A stretch of DNA of 64,000 nucleotides from UBA5704 sp036264355 (GTDB taxonomy: Bacteria > Acidobacteriota > Thermoanaerobaculia > Multivoradales > UBA5704), in assembly GCA_036264355.1 (NCBI GenBank), contig DATARD010000151.1:7675-71674 (forward strand), in the 5' to 3' direction. This document shows positions 24,884 to 33,647 of the stretch, in pieces (position 1 is the stretch's first letter; every line of letters begins with the position of its first letter). The notes under the pieces are model-generated. The model did no database searches. It was not told the DNA's origin and saw nothing but the letters and a program-made list of their open reading frames with translations. Made by a program: the position numbers and the translations under genes.

Positions 24884-25672
24884 TTACACATAGAGAAAGC
24901 CCTCGGCGTAGCGCACGGCTCTGGCGGAAATTCTGACCCGGTCGTCAAGGGACTCGCACCAGAGCTCCCCTCGACGCTGAGAGAGCTGGATGGCATGGAG
25001 CTTTCGCTGCCCCAATCTCCGGGACCAGTACGGCGCCAACGTACAGTGCGTCGAACCGGTTGCGGCATCTTCGGATATGCCGATCTTCGGGGCAAAGTAT
25101 CTCGAGACGAAGTCGCAGCCCTCCCCCTGCGCCGTGACGATCACCCCCAGACAATCAACCTCCTTCAGAAGCTCCATATCCGGAGCAATGGCGCGAATGT
25201 CCGCTTCTGCCTCATACACTGCCAGATAATTCTTGGCTTTGAGGATTTCCTTCGGTTCTCTGCCCAGGGCGCGCACCAGATCCGCTGGTTTTGTCGGGCA
25301 TGACACCGCTTCATGGATCGGGAAATCCAGGTCGATGAGCTCACCGTTCTTGACGACGTTGAAGGTCCCGCCCTTTGTCGTAAAGGCTACGGTCTTCTTT
25401 TTCTTCGACGTGTCCATGGAATCGAAAATGACCGCGGCAGCGGCCACAGTGCCATGTCCACAAAGGTTCAGCTCAACCGTGGGGGTGAACCAGCGCAGCT
25501 CGTAGCAATCCTCGTGCTCGACGAAGAATGCCGTTACAGGGAGACCGTTCTCCCTGGCGATGAGTTGCAGGGTCTCGCCCTCGAGCCAACGATCCAGGGG
25601 GCAGACCATGGCGGGATTTCCGGAGAAGACTGTCCCGGCGAAAGCGTCGATGTGATATGCAGGAATCTTCAA
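24884..25672 (-). CDS. PhzF-family isomerase/epimerase
   Basis: 262 residues from a TTG start (GGAG 8 bases upstream, matching the family N-terminus KIPAYHIDAFAG). The PhzF landmarks are present: FSGNPAMVC, the catalytic Glu region LPVTAFF, WFTPTVELNLCGHGT, and the second-domain GISEDAATGSTHC. The family catalyses isomerisations such as that in phenazine synthesis; most members are of unknown substrate. No phenazine cluster is present here. Confidence 0.85.
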   Translation of the reverse strand: MKIPAYHIDAFAGTVFSGNPAMVCPLDRWLEGETLQLIARENGLPVTAFFVEHEDCYELRWFTPTVELNLCGHGTVAAAAVIFDSMDTSKKKKTVAFTTKGGTFNVVKNGELIDLDFPIHEAVSCPTKPADLVRALGREPKEILKAKNYLAVYEAEADIRAIAPDMELLKEVDCLGVIVTAQGEGCDFVSRYFAPKIGISEDAATGSTHCTLAPYWSRRLGQRKLHAIQLSQRRGELWCESLDDRVRISARAVRYAEGFLYV

Positions 25673-25708
25673 GGCTTTAACTCCGATCTCTTGGGAGGAT
25701 TGTACAAC

Positions 25709-25738
25709 GAGAGCCCTCCTCTTCGGAGGAGGGCTCTC
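25709..25738 (-). terminator. UUCG-loop terminator hairpin
   Basis: Perfect 13-bp stem GAGAGCCCTCCTC/GAGGAGGGCTCTC around a TTCG tetraloop (plus strand), 27 bases past the stop of the peroxidase gene and upstream of phzF-like. No long U tract. Confidence 0.65.
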
Positions 25739-25764
25739 TAGAACCTCACGACAACCTCGCGGAC

Positions 25765-28674
25765 TCAACCCGCCGACGCTGAGCAGGACCTCGCCGCTCC
25801 CCCGCCACCGCCCGCGCGGATCGTGCTGGCCGCATCCGCCGGGCCGCTCCCGGCGTCCTCCTCATCGCCGTCAAGGACACCGTCCTCGTCGCGATCGATG
25901 CCGATGCGTACCCCCGAGCCCGGCGGGGTGCAGGTGTAGGTCAGCTCGCCGCCTTTCTGCGAGGCGCGTTGCCGCAGGCTGGCATCGGAGACCGGCGCGT
26001 CGCTCCTCCGGTTGCCGATGAACAGACCCGAATCGACGTCGTAGAGATAACCTTTTTCGCCATGGTCGCTCCCGCCTTTGACCACCAGATCGCATTCCCC
26101 CGCTCGAGCGCGGTCGACCAGGAGGTCGATCCGAGCTCCGACCGCCGTGGCATTGTCTTTCGTGAGCGTCGTCTGCTGCCCGACGATGGGGGCCAGGTTG
26201 CTGTCGAAAGCGAGCAGGAAATCCTCGACTTGGCGTTTCTGCAACTCGCCGGCCGGTCCGGGCAGGAACCCGCCGGGAGTCGCCGGAGACTGGTCGAAGC
26301 CCGCCCCATTGGTGGTGACGCTGTTGAAACGGAAGACCGTGGGAATGCTCCCGTCGTGGTTGAAACCGAAGCCGCGGACCTGATCGCCCATGAAGGCGCC
26401 GCTGCCGGGGAGCGTCGGAATGTCCGGCATCCCGAACATGCCGACTTTCTGGTACTGGTTGCGGAGGTGCGGCGTTTTGAATCCCTCCGTTCCGCCATCG
26501 AAGGTATAGCGGCCGTCGGTGCCGAAGAAGCCTGGAGCGGCCACGCCCTGGGCTTCGTTCGCGCGGCGATCGAGCCGGTGGCACGACTCGCAGGTGCCTT
26601 TGTTGGCGAGGTCGGATATGTTGTTCATGAAGAAATCCCGCCCCGCCTGCTGGCTCGGGGTGAGGTGGTTGGAGAGCATCCGGATCGGATTGGGCGGATA
26701 GGTGACCTGGAGGATGAAGGCGGCGAACTTCTCCATGGCCGTGTCGTCGATCGGCCCACTGCGCCCCAGGAGATTGGGGAAGGCCGCCTGAAACTTCTTG
26801 AATCCCGCGACCTCGTCGAACGTGCCGCTGTCCGGCTGCGCGCTCGGGTTGTCGTTGCCGCCAGTGCGGTCGCCGCGCCAGTGCATCGGCCCGTGGTTCG
26901 CCATGCCGCGCAGGCTCTGCGTCGTCATCGGTCCCTTCATGGGGTGATGGCTGTCCAGCAGCCCGAGCGCCGAGGGAGGAATCTCGAACGGCCCCGGAAT
27001 GGGTTGCACCAAGCCGTCCGGATTGCCGAGGTCCCAGGCCAGGCTGTCGAAGTCACCGGAGACGTGGCAACCGGCGCAGGACGAATCCCCGTGGCTCGAA
27101 GAGAACGACGTGTCGTAGAGGAAGGGACGCCCGGCCACCACGCTCGGCGGCTCGGGATTGTGCATGGCGACGTGCTCGATCTCTCCGCCGGAGACCGTAT
27201 CGACGATGGCGATCGAGTTGTCGAAGCGGGTCAGCGTGTAAAGGCGATGCTTGTCCTCCTGGAGCACCAGGCCGGTGAGGCCGCCGCCGGAGACCTTGAT
27301 CTGATCCGAGGTGCTCGGCGTGAACGTATTGTTCTCCAGGGCGTGGGTATCGAAGACGCCGATCTTGGACGTGCCGAGCGTCGCGACGTAGAGGGTCCGG
27401 CCGTCGCTGGTGACCGCCATCTCCTGCGGCAGAGCGAGGCTCTTGTCGTTCTCGGCGTTGGGAATCGTGTCGCAGCAGGCGGCGTAATTGATGTGTTTGT
27501 TGAGGTGCCGCGGAGCGACGCTGCCCGCTGGGCCGAGGACGGTGATCCGGCTCTCGTGGAGGTGGCCGCGAAGGCTGTGGCCGGCGAAGATGCCGGGCCC
27601 TTCGAAGCGTTTGTCATTCCCCGCCTCGGTGTTCGAGACGTAGACTCTCCCGCTCACCGGGTTCACCATCATGTTGTAGAGGATGGTGCCGACGCCTTGG
27701 TAGTATCCGGCAGCGCCGCCGAGCTGCGCCGGCGGATTGGCGTTCGCGTTGATGACGAAGACGTCCTTGTCGGGCAGGGAGAACCGGACTTTGTCATCCC
27801 AGATCCGGTTGAGCTCGTCGACCCAGTGGGTGCCGTTGAACTTGACGATGATCCCCACCTCCGGTCGCGGCGAGCCATCGGCGTTGGTGTTGGGCCCGGG
27901 CACGCCCCCCTTGGCTTCCCCGCCGTCCGGCACCAGAACCTCGTTGATGGTCGTGGTGCGATTTCCGGAGTGGAACGCCGCCGCGTAGACCTTGCTGCCG
28001 TCCGGGCTCACCGCCAGGGCGCGCGGCGTGTCGCTGAACAGCGTGACGATGGTGAGCGGCGTTCCCGTGAGCGTGGCGCCGAGATGGTTCGCATCGAAGA
28101 CCCAGACGTCCGCCCGGCCCACGCCGGGAGTGGTGAGCTGGGGATCGTAAGGGACGTTCTGGCCGCGGTGGGCGGTGGTGATGAAGGCGCGGTTTTTCCC
28201 CGCGCCGCCGAAGACGATGTCGCGCGGCTCATCTCCCACCAGCAGGGTGCGCACGACGCGGCCGCTGTTCCCGCCTTGAGTCAGCGCGACCACGCTGACA
28301 CTGTCGGAGAGGTGGTTGACGACCCAGACCTCGTCGTCGTTGCGCGCCGCGACGGCCACCGGCTCGAGGCCGACAGGGATGGAGGCGCGATGCTCCAGGC
28401 CGTGGCCCTCGATGCGAAAGACTTCGAGGCGGTTGTCCGGTGTATTGGCCGCGAAGAGGAGCTTGCCGCTCGGTGACAGCGCCAGAGGGCGGACCTGGCC
28501 GCTCTCAAAGAGCGTGAAGCGTCCCGGCCGGGCCGCGGTGGCCGGCTTGAAGTCGGCCAGGTGGGCTCTGGTCCCCGCGGCCGCCGCAGGCAGCGCGGCG
28601 ACCAGACCTGCGAGGACGAATAACGGGGGGATCAGAGACAAGACAGAACGGCGTGCGACGTATCGCATAGCCAT
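25765..28674 (-). CDS. Beta-propeller/di-heme cytochrome c peroxidase-like protein
   Basis: 969 residues from the ATG with CAGGAGG upstream; signal peptide follows. The N-terminal half is a YVTN-type propeller (LALSPSGKLLFAANTPDNRL, ALAVSPDGSKVYAAAF, MAVTSDGRTLYVATLGTSKI). The C-terminal half has two heme c sites, SCAGCH and TCESCH, and MauG/CcpA-like text (MTTQSLRGMANHGPMHWRGD, FKTPHLRNQY). Close to the C-terminus DRDEDGVLDGDE resembles a calcium-binding repeat. Periplasmic oxidoreductase with a substrate-binding propeller; physiological substrate unknown. The monocistronic unit ends at a UUCG hairpin. Confidence 0.8.
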   Translation of the reverse strand: MAMRYVARRSVLSLIPPLFVLAGLVAALPAAAAGTRAHLADFKPATAARPGRFTLFESGQVRPLALSPSGKLLFAANTPDNRLEVFRIEGHGLEHRASIPVGLEPVAVAARNDDEVWVVNHLSDSVSVVALTQGGNSGRVVRTLLVGDEPRDIVFGGAGKNRAFITTAHRGQNVPYDPQLTTPGVGRADVWVFDANHLGATLTGTPLTIVTLFSDTPRALAVSPDGSKVYAAAFHSGNRTTTINEVLVPDGGEAKGGVPGPNTNADGSPRPEVGIIVKFNGTHWVDELNRIWDDKVRFSLPDKDVFVINANANPPAQLGGAAGYYQGVGTILYNMMVNPVSGRVYVSNTEAGNDKRFEGPGIFAGHSLRGHLHESRITVLGPAGSVAPRHLNKHINYAACCDTIPNAENDKSLALPQEMAVTSDGRTLYVATLGTSKIGVFDTHALENNTFTPSTSDQIKVSGGGLTGLVLQEDKHRLYTLTRFDNSIAIVDTVSGGEIEHVAMHNPEPPSVVAGRPFLYDTSFSSSHGDSSCAGCHVSGDFDSLAWDLGNPDGLVQPIPGPFEIPPSALGLLDSHHPMKGPMTTQSLRGMANHGPMHWRGDRTGGNDNPSAQPDSGTFDEVAGFKKFQAAFPNLLGRSGPIDDTAMEKFAAFILQVTYPPNPIRMLSNHLTPSQQAGRDFFMNNISDLANKGTCESCHRLDRRANEAQGVAAPGFFGTDGRYTFDGGTEGFKTPHLRNQYQKVGMFGMPDIPTLPGSGAFMGDQVRGFGFNHDGSIPTVFRFNSVTTNGAGFDQSPATPGGFLPGPAGELQKRQVEDFLLAFDSNLAPIVGQQTTLTKDNATAVGARIDLLVDRARAGECDLVVKGGSDHGEKGYLYDVDSGLFIGNRRSDAPVSDASLRQRASQKGGELTYTCTPPGSGVRIGIDRDEDGVLDGDEEDAGSGPADAASTIRAGGGGGAARSCSASAG

Positions 28675-28800
28675 AGAAACCTCCTGAAGGCGTTGCATCC
28701 GCTGCATCCTGGACCCTCAGGGGAAAGGGAGATTCTTCCTGGGGGATCGACGAGCAACGAATTGTCCGAGTCTCTTAACGCCTGGAGCTCTGGATTCCCC

Positions 28801-29631
28801 TCACTCTGCTTGCGAGGACCTTCTGGAGGGGTATGTCTGCGGCGGGAACGAAGCGGCGGGCGCTCCTGACAGCGCAGCCCGAATCATTTCGAGGTACTGA
28901 GGGCTCTCGGATATCGTGTTGTGACCTGTTCCTGGGATGACCTGCAACGAGGCCACACCTTTGGCGAAGCACGCGTAGAGCCGCTCCGTACTCGAGCGAG
29001 GGATGACTTCGTCATGCTCAGCCGCCATCAACAGGGTCGGTACGGCAACACGGGGCGCGTACCTCCAAGATTCGAACTTGTCGCGCAACAGCCACTTCAC
29101 CGGCATATGCGGGAAATGTCTAGCGGCAATCTCTTGGAGGCTGTCGTAGGGCGTGATCAGGATCAGGCGCGACGCCGGGCGCTGGCTGGCGAGGTGAACG
29201 GCGACGCCCGAGCCCAGGCTGCGGCCAACCACCGCCGTCTGAGGATGCTCGGCATGAACCTTGTCGAACAAGGCCATCGCGTCGCGCTGAATCGATTCCT
29301 CGGATGGCGATCCGGAGCTGCCGCCGTAACCCCTGTAGTGAAGCAGATAGATGGAGTGATCCGGAAAAGCCTGAGAGAACGCGGGCAGGTTCCGGGAAAC
29401 GTCCTCGGCGTTGCCGCCGAAATAGATCAAGGCCTTGGGCCCGTCGTGTGGCCGCACCGACACCAGCACGTTCGCATCGGCGACCGGCAGCTTGAGGATC
29501 GTCATGGACGCCCCCGCCGAGCGGGGCTGCGGATAGTAAATCAGAGATCGCTGGACCGCATACAGAATGGCGCAGGCCCCCAGGTACAGGACCATGACCA
29601 CCGCGAAAACTGAGAGCACGATTCTCAACAC
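28801..29631 (-). CDS. Membrane-anchored alpha/beta hydrolase (ABHD13/BEM46-like)
   Basis: 276 residues. An N-terminal transmembrane helix (LSVFAVVMVLYLGACAILYAV) and the family phrase QRSLIYYPQP open the protein. GGNAEDVSRNL replaces the usual HGNAGN oxyanion loop. The nucleophile elbow is GRSLGSG (Ser near 141); the Asp lies in AAEHDEVIP and the His in PGTGHNTI. Probably a serine hydrolase facing the periplasm or membrane. Confidence 0.8.
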   Translation of the reverse strand: MLRIVLSVFAVVMVLYLGACAILYAVQRSLIYYPQPRSAGASMTILKLPVADANVLVSVRPHDGPKALIYFGGNAEDVSRNLPAFSQAFPDHSIYLLHYRGYGGSSGSPSEESIQRDAMALFDKVHAEHPQTAVVGRSLGSGVAVHLASQRPASRLILITPYDSLQEIAARHFPHMPVKWLLRDKFESWRYAPRVAVPTLLMAAEHDEVIPRSSTERLYACFAKGVASLQVIPGTGHNTISESPQYLEMIRAALSGAPAASFPPQTYPSRRSSQAE

Positions 29632-29724
29632 AGCTTCGGCTTCTCCATCAGCTCCCGGATTCTACGCCGGTTCCTAATCCACGTCAACGCCGCGACGGCG
29701 GATATGCAGTCCGTTATTTTTGGC

Positions 29725-30693
29725 CTAATCAAAAGTAACTACCACTTTTCCTCGAGCGTGTCCTTCTTCCAGATACCGGATGGCCTCAGCGACCTCACTC
29801 AACCCGTAGCGCCTGTCGATCACCGGCGTCACCTTTCTGCCCTCCATGAGCTCGCGCAGGACGGTCAGGTCCTCTTGGCTCCTTCTCGCCATGAGCATGA
29901 CCAGGCTCTGGCTCACGAACCGTGACAACACCAGCGCTTTGATCAGAAGCGCCAGAGGACCGATCCACCGGCCGTCCGGTCCGCCGATCACGATGTAGAT
30001 CCCCTGGGAATTCAAGACGCGCCGGCAGGCTGACAACGAATGATTCCCGATGCAGTCTAGGATCAGGTCGTAACGTTGCCCATTGCAGGTGAAATCCTCT
30101 CGGGTGTAGTCGATGACCTGATCGGCGCCGATGGAGAGGACCATGCCCACATTCCTCGTACTGCAGACGCCGGTCACGTCGGCGCCGAACGACTTGGCGA
30201 TCTGCACGGCGAACGTACCCACGCCTCCTGCCGCGCCATTGATCAGGACCTTCTGCCCCGGCCGAATCCGTCCCTTGTCGCGGAGACCCTGCAATGCGGT
30301 GAATGCCGCCACAGGCACAGAAGCCGCCTGCGCAAACGTCAGGTTCTCCGGCTTCACGGCCAACGCTGACTCGGAAGCACACGCATACTCGGCCAAGGCT
30401 CCAGAGCACGCGCCGAACACCTCGTCGCCTGGCTTGAGCCGGGTTACGTTCCTGCCCACCGCTTCAACCTGGCCGGCCACGTCACGGCCGAGCCGTGTGT
30501 CCTTTGGTTTGAGCAGGCCGAACCATAAACGACCGAGGTACGGCGTGCCTCTCATGAGGTGCCAGTCCAGTGGATTGACGGAAGCCGCGTGAACTTTTAT
30601 CAAGACTTCATCATCCCCGGCCACAGGCTTTTCAATTTCCTCACATCTGAGCACGTCGGACGAGCCGTAGTCGTGATAAACAATGGCTTTCAT
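29725..30693 (-). CDS. NAD(P)-dependent MDR oxidoreductase
   Basis: 322 residues from the ATG of MKAIVYHDYG, with AAAGGAG upstream; the family start fits. GroES-like domain with EVLIKVHAASVNPLDWHLMRG, Rossmann domain with INGAAGGVGTFAVQIAKSFGA. No catalytic zinc ligands, so a quinone or enone reductase type. Its ATG overlaps the preceding gene's stop by 4 bases, placing it last in an operon headed by an ECF sigma factor. Confidence 0.85.
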   Translation of the reverse strand: MKAIVYHDYGSSDVLRCEEIEKPVAGDDEVLIKVHAASVNPLDWHLMRGTPYLGRLWFGLLKPKDTRLGRDVAGQVEAVGRNVTRLKPGDEVFGACSGALAEYACASESALAVKPENLTFAQAASVPVAAFTALQGLRDKGRIRPGQKVLINGAAGGVGTFAVQIAKSFGADVTGVCSTRNVGMVLSIGADQVIDYTREDFTCNGQRYDLILDCIGNHSLSACRRVLNSQGIYIVIGGPDGRWIGPLALLIKALVLSRFVSQSLVMLMARRSQEDLTVLRELMEGRKVTPVIDRRYGLSEVAEAIRYLEEGHARGKVVVTFD

Positions 30694-31034
30694 GAGTCTC
30701 CTTTCTCCTCCGCGGATGGGCCGAAGCCGCAACGGGCGCGCATGCCTTGCCGGAATCGTTCCCGCTCCTCAGGGGTCATGCTCGCCCAACGCTCTTCCAT
30801 GCGACGGCGGACCTTGGACCGACTGGAGCCATGCCAGCCAAATCCGCCGAAGAGGATCCGGCACAGCGCCAGCAGCCCAAGCGCCTGCCAGAAGCTGACC
30901 TCGCGCCAGCCGAAGAGCGGCGGCAGCAGCCAATTCCACAGGTGCTGCACGATTTCGCCGCCGATGAAGACAAAGAGCGCCATCCCCAGAAGCGCCAGCG
31001 GAGCGATGAAGATCAATCTCTTTTTCCTTCTCAT
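30690..31034 (-). CDS. Small membrane protein, partner of the ECF sigma factor
   Basis: 114 residues: basic N-terminus, two hydrophobic helices (APLALLGMALFVFIGGEIV and QALGLLALCRILFGGF), then a charged tail with SKVRRRMEERW and MTPEERERFRQGMRARCGF. The tail resembles Spy/CpxP-like helical segments. It starts 2 bases after the sigma stop and overlaps the MDR start. By position it could be a non-classical anti-sigma or sensor; no zinc-finger anti-sigma motif is seen. Confidence 0.6.
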   Translation of the reverse strand: MRRKKRLIFIAPLALLGMALFVFIGGEIVQHLWNWLLPPLFGWREVSFWQALGLLALCRILFGGFGWHGSSRSKVRRRMEERWASMTPEERERFRQGMRARCGFGPSAEEKGDS

Positions 31035-31036
31035 GT

Positions 31037-31618
31037 TCAGTCCCTCATACTTTCGTAGAGGCTCTGCAACCGCTCCCGCAGGTGCAGCACCGCATAACGT
31101 TTGCGCGAGAGCAGCGTGTTCACGCTCACGCCGGTCTCGGCGGCCATCTCCTTGAAACTGCGTCCTTCCAACTCGTGGGCAACGAACACCGCGCGCTGCT
31201 CCGCCGGCAGCTCCTCGACCGCCAGCTCGAGCTCGTCGAGAAGCACGTTGCGGGCGTAAAGCGCCTCCGGTCCGGCATCGGGCGAGGGCAGCAGGTCTTC
31301 CAACCGCAGCAGCTCGTCTTCCTCGTCCGCGGTGGCGGCATCGCCGAAGCTCTCCGGCTTCTTCTTGCGGAAGAGGTCGGTGATGCGATTGCGCGCCACG
31401 CGAAACAGCCAGCCGGTGACGTGCTCGATCGGCATCAGCAGGCGGTTCGCTTCCACCAATTCGTAGAAGACGTCCTGCAGAATGTCCTCCGCGTCACGCG
31501 GGTCGGGCACACGCCGACGAATGAAGTTGCGCAGCCGCGACTGCTCCCGCCTGACCACTTCGGAGATCCGCTGGTCCTGTTCGAGTGCCATTCGCTCCAA
31601 GCTCTCCGCGCCCTTCAT
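31037..31618 (-). CDS. ECF-type RNA polymerase sigma factor
   Basis: 193 residues (184 if the second ATG at 31591 is used; it has a GGAG upstream, the first has none). Region 2: DAEDILQDVFYELVEANRL and GWLFRVARNRITDLFRKKK. Region 4: ELPAEQRAVFVAHELEGRSFKEMAAETGVSVNTLLSRKRYA, split here by a short loop. Heads an operon with a 114-aa membrane protein and an MDR oxidoreductase. Autoregulation likely but no motif is proven. Confidence 0.88.
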   Translation of the reverse strand: MKGAESLERMALEQDQRISEVVRREQSRLRNFIRRRVPDPRDAEDILQDVFYELVEANRLLMPIEHVTGWLFRVARNRITDLFRKKKPESFGDAATADEEDELLRLEDLLPSPDAGPEALYARNVLLDELELAVEELPAEQRAVFVAHELEGRSFKEMAAETGVSVNTLLSRKRYAVLHLRERLQSLYESMRD

Positions 31619-31660
31619 CTACGGTTGTAGACGAATGAGGTGGGCGAATATTGTAGGGGC

Positions 31661-32323
31661 TCATCGAGCTCTTTGCGCGACGACTCCCTTGATGAGCAGC
31701 CACAGCCCGAGCACGACTTCGAACACGAGCATCGGCATCCACAGATACCAGTTCAGTTTGAGGAAGCCGGCGAGCTCCAGGGGAAGGGCCACCACGAGCA
31801 GGACGGACGCGAGGACGCCGAGCCAGGCCAGTGCGACAGGGACCATCCGGCCGCGCAGGAGAAGCCAGGAGAAGAGGGTGCTCCCCACGGCGAAGAAACT
31901 CGCGCCCGTTCCACTTGGCGTCAGCAGGAATCCTCCGAGCGCGTTCGCTGCCGCGGCGTCGGTGGCACCCGCACCGGCCGCCGCCGTCGCGAGCCCCAGC
32001 AGTCCCAGCATCTTTGGAAGGCTGGCCGCACCGAGCACTCCTTCGCCAACGCGGCAGGCCAGGGCCAGCATGGCGAGCTCGTGGTCCTCGTCACGCGTGA
32101 TCCCATACAGCGTCACCGCCAGCACCAGGGCCGAGAAGCAGCCGAGCAGCGCGAGCACGACGGCGACGCGCACGTCTGACGCGTGCTGGACGATGCTCGC
32201 GAGCTTCGCGGCAGTCCCCTTGCCGCTGGCTGCCCGGCCGAACAGGACCATGCTGGGGAAGGCGACCGCTATGTAGAAGAGGTACGTGAAGCCGGCGATT
32301 CTTGCGTTCGTCGTGCGAGTCAT
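31661..32323 (-). CDS. DUF4386-family membrane protein
   Basis: 220 residues with six hydrophobic segments. The N-terminal RIAGFTYLFYIAVAFPSMVLFG and the central GFLLTPSGTGASFFAVGSTLFSWLL fit the DUF4386 pattern. ATG with TAAGGAG upstream. Its 5' leader shares a 16-base motif with the DUF2306 gene ahead of it. Function unknown. Confidence 0.75.
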   Translation of the reverse strand: MTRTTNARIAGFTYLFYIAVAFPSMVLFGRAASGKGTAAKLASIVQHASDVRVAVVLALLGCFSALVLAVTLYGITRDEDHELAMLALACRVGEGVLGAASLPKMLGLLGLATAAAGAGATDAAAANALGGFLLTPSGTGASFFAVGSTLFSWLLLRGRMVPVALAWLGVLASVLLVVALPLELAGFLKLNWYLWMPMLVFEVVLGLWLLIKGVVAQRAR

Positions 32324-32340
32324 ATGTGCTCTCCTTAGTA

Positions 32341-32356
32341 AGCGATCGAATCAAGC
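32341..32356 (-). promoter_or_regulatory. Shared leader motif, copy 1
   Basis: Minus-strand GCTTGATTCGATCGCT, 17 bases before the DUF4386 ATG. The same motif with two substitutions precedes the DUF2306 gene at nearly the same distance. Possible operator or co-duplicated leader. Confidence 0.4.
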
Positions 32357-32375
32357 TTGCCTGCTGGAGCACAAA

Positions 32376-33602
32376 TCAGGGAGCTTTGAGCTTCTTCAGC
32401 ATCGTGCCGGCATTGCCGTTCTTTGGGTCTAGCTGGATGGCTTTGTGATAGCTGGCGATGGCCTGCGGTTTGTTGCCGTCGTCCAGATAAGCCTCCCCCA
32501 GGCTGTCAAAGGCGTTGCTCGATTGCGGATAGGCTTCGACGTTGAGCTGGAAGATGCGGATGGCTGCCTTGAGCTTCTTGGCGCGAAGGAGCTGGTAGCC
32601 CAGTGCATTGAGCTCGCCTGTATGGAAGTTGTAGGTGGCTGATTTGGCGGCCTTGATGTCATGGTATTGCTTGACGGCCGCGTCGATGCCGCTGGATGCG
32701 ATCGTTGCAGAGAGCGTTTCGGCAATGGATTTGCGGCTGTCGTAGGCCTTTTTGATGGCAGGCAGCCAGCCCCCCATGGTGACTGCAAAAATTCCAACGC
32801 CCAGGGCCACGGTCAATACAAGAAGACCGGCGGCCATCGCGAACCGGCCCGGCGCGGCGGCCCGCTCCTGGGTGCGCAGATAGATCTCAAGAACGGCAAG
32901 GGGCACCAGGTATTGGGCGAAAGAGATGAACGTGAGGAACGGGCCAGTAAACGTGGTCGGATCGAAACCGAAAGGGCCGTGATTGAGGAGGAACGAGAGA
33001 AATAATCCTGCTCTGATGAACAAGGACGCACTCACCACCAGGTACAGACGAAGCGCCCACCGGCGATGGGCCTTGAAATCCCGGGCCAGCGCGTAGCGCA
33101 GCGCCATGACGGCGCAGAGCATGATCAGGACGGCCATGAGGCTGGTTCCCAGGTGTTGAGAAAGGTCGCCAACGGTGCCACGGACCCACATCATATAAAG
33201 ACCGGCAATGCTGATGGTGAAGGCGGTCACGATGTAGAGACGACCGTTCCAGCGATGAAAGGACGGTGCCCGGTCCCGGACTTGCGGTATAAGTTGAATC
33301 GTTCCGGCGAGGATGATGATGACCGCCGAGAGTAGATGGATGGCGACGGCCAGATTGCCCGCCCCATCGCCGGGGACGTAACCATGCGGCATGCGTTTAT
33401 TCCATGCCAGCAAGTCCCCTCGCAAGGCCGCGAGACCATAGAAAGACGCGACAGTGAACGCGAACAGCAATTGGCCGACGACGACCACCAGAAACCAGAA
33501 TCGGGTTGCCACTTTCAAGGTAGCGTCCGCAAGATGTTGCAGCGAATGCCGTTCTTGCCATGCGCCGGCGGCAGGAAATGCCACTTGAGGCTGAGCGCTC
33601 AT
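32376..33602 (-). CDS. DUF2306 membrane protein with C-terminal TPRs
   Basis: 408 residues. The first 290 hold about eight transmembrane helices with DUF2306 features (IHLLSAVIIILAGTIQLIPQVRDRAPSFHRWNGRLY, broken here by helix ends; HRRWALRLYLVVSASLFIRAG). The histidines may bind heme or metal by analogy with cytochrome b561-like folds. Residues 330-405 form two or three TPR-like helices (LNALGYQLLRAKKLKAAIRI; FDSLGEAYLDDGNKPQAIAS). ATG with TAAGGAGG. Function unknown; the fusion to TPRs is seen in other environmental bacteria. Confidence 0.75.
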   Translation of the reverse strand: MSAQPQVAFPAAGAWQERHSLQHLADATLKVATRFWFLVVVVGQLLFAFTVASFYGLAALRGDLLAWNKRMPHGYVPGDGAGNLAVAIHLLSAVIIILAGTIQLIPQVRDRAPSFHRWNGRLYIVTAFTISIAGLYMMWVRGTVGDLSQHLGTSLMAVLIMLCAVMALRYALARDFKAHRRWALRLYLVVSASLFIRAGLFLSFLLNHGPFGFDPTTFTGPFLTFISFAQYLVPLAVLEIYLRTQERAAAPGRFAMAAGLLVLTVALGVGIFAVTMGGWLPAIKKAYDSRKSIAETLSATIASSGIDAAVKQYHDIKAAKSATYNFHTGELNALGYQLLRAKKLKAAIRIFQLNVEAYPQSSNAFDSLGEAYLDDGNKPQAIASYHKAIQLDPKNGNAGTMLKKLKAP

Positions 33603-33620
33603 ACAGTTCCTCCTTACCCG

Positions 33621-33636
33621 AGTGATCGGATCAAGC
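33621..33636 (-). promoter_or_regulatory. Shared leader motif, copy 2
   Basis: Minus-strand GCTTGATCCGATCACT, 18 bases before the DUF2306 ATG. It differs from copy 1 at two positions. Confidence 0.4.
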
Positions 33637-33647
33637 GTGGGGGCGAA

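Noticed and set aside
25969..28476. Long plus-strand frame opposite the di-heme peroxidase
   Set aside because: No motif or SD; the opposite strand has heme sites and a signal peptide.
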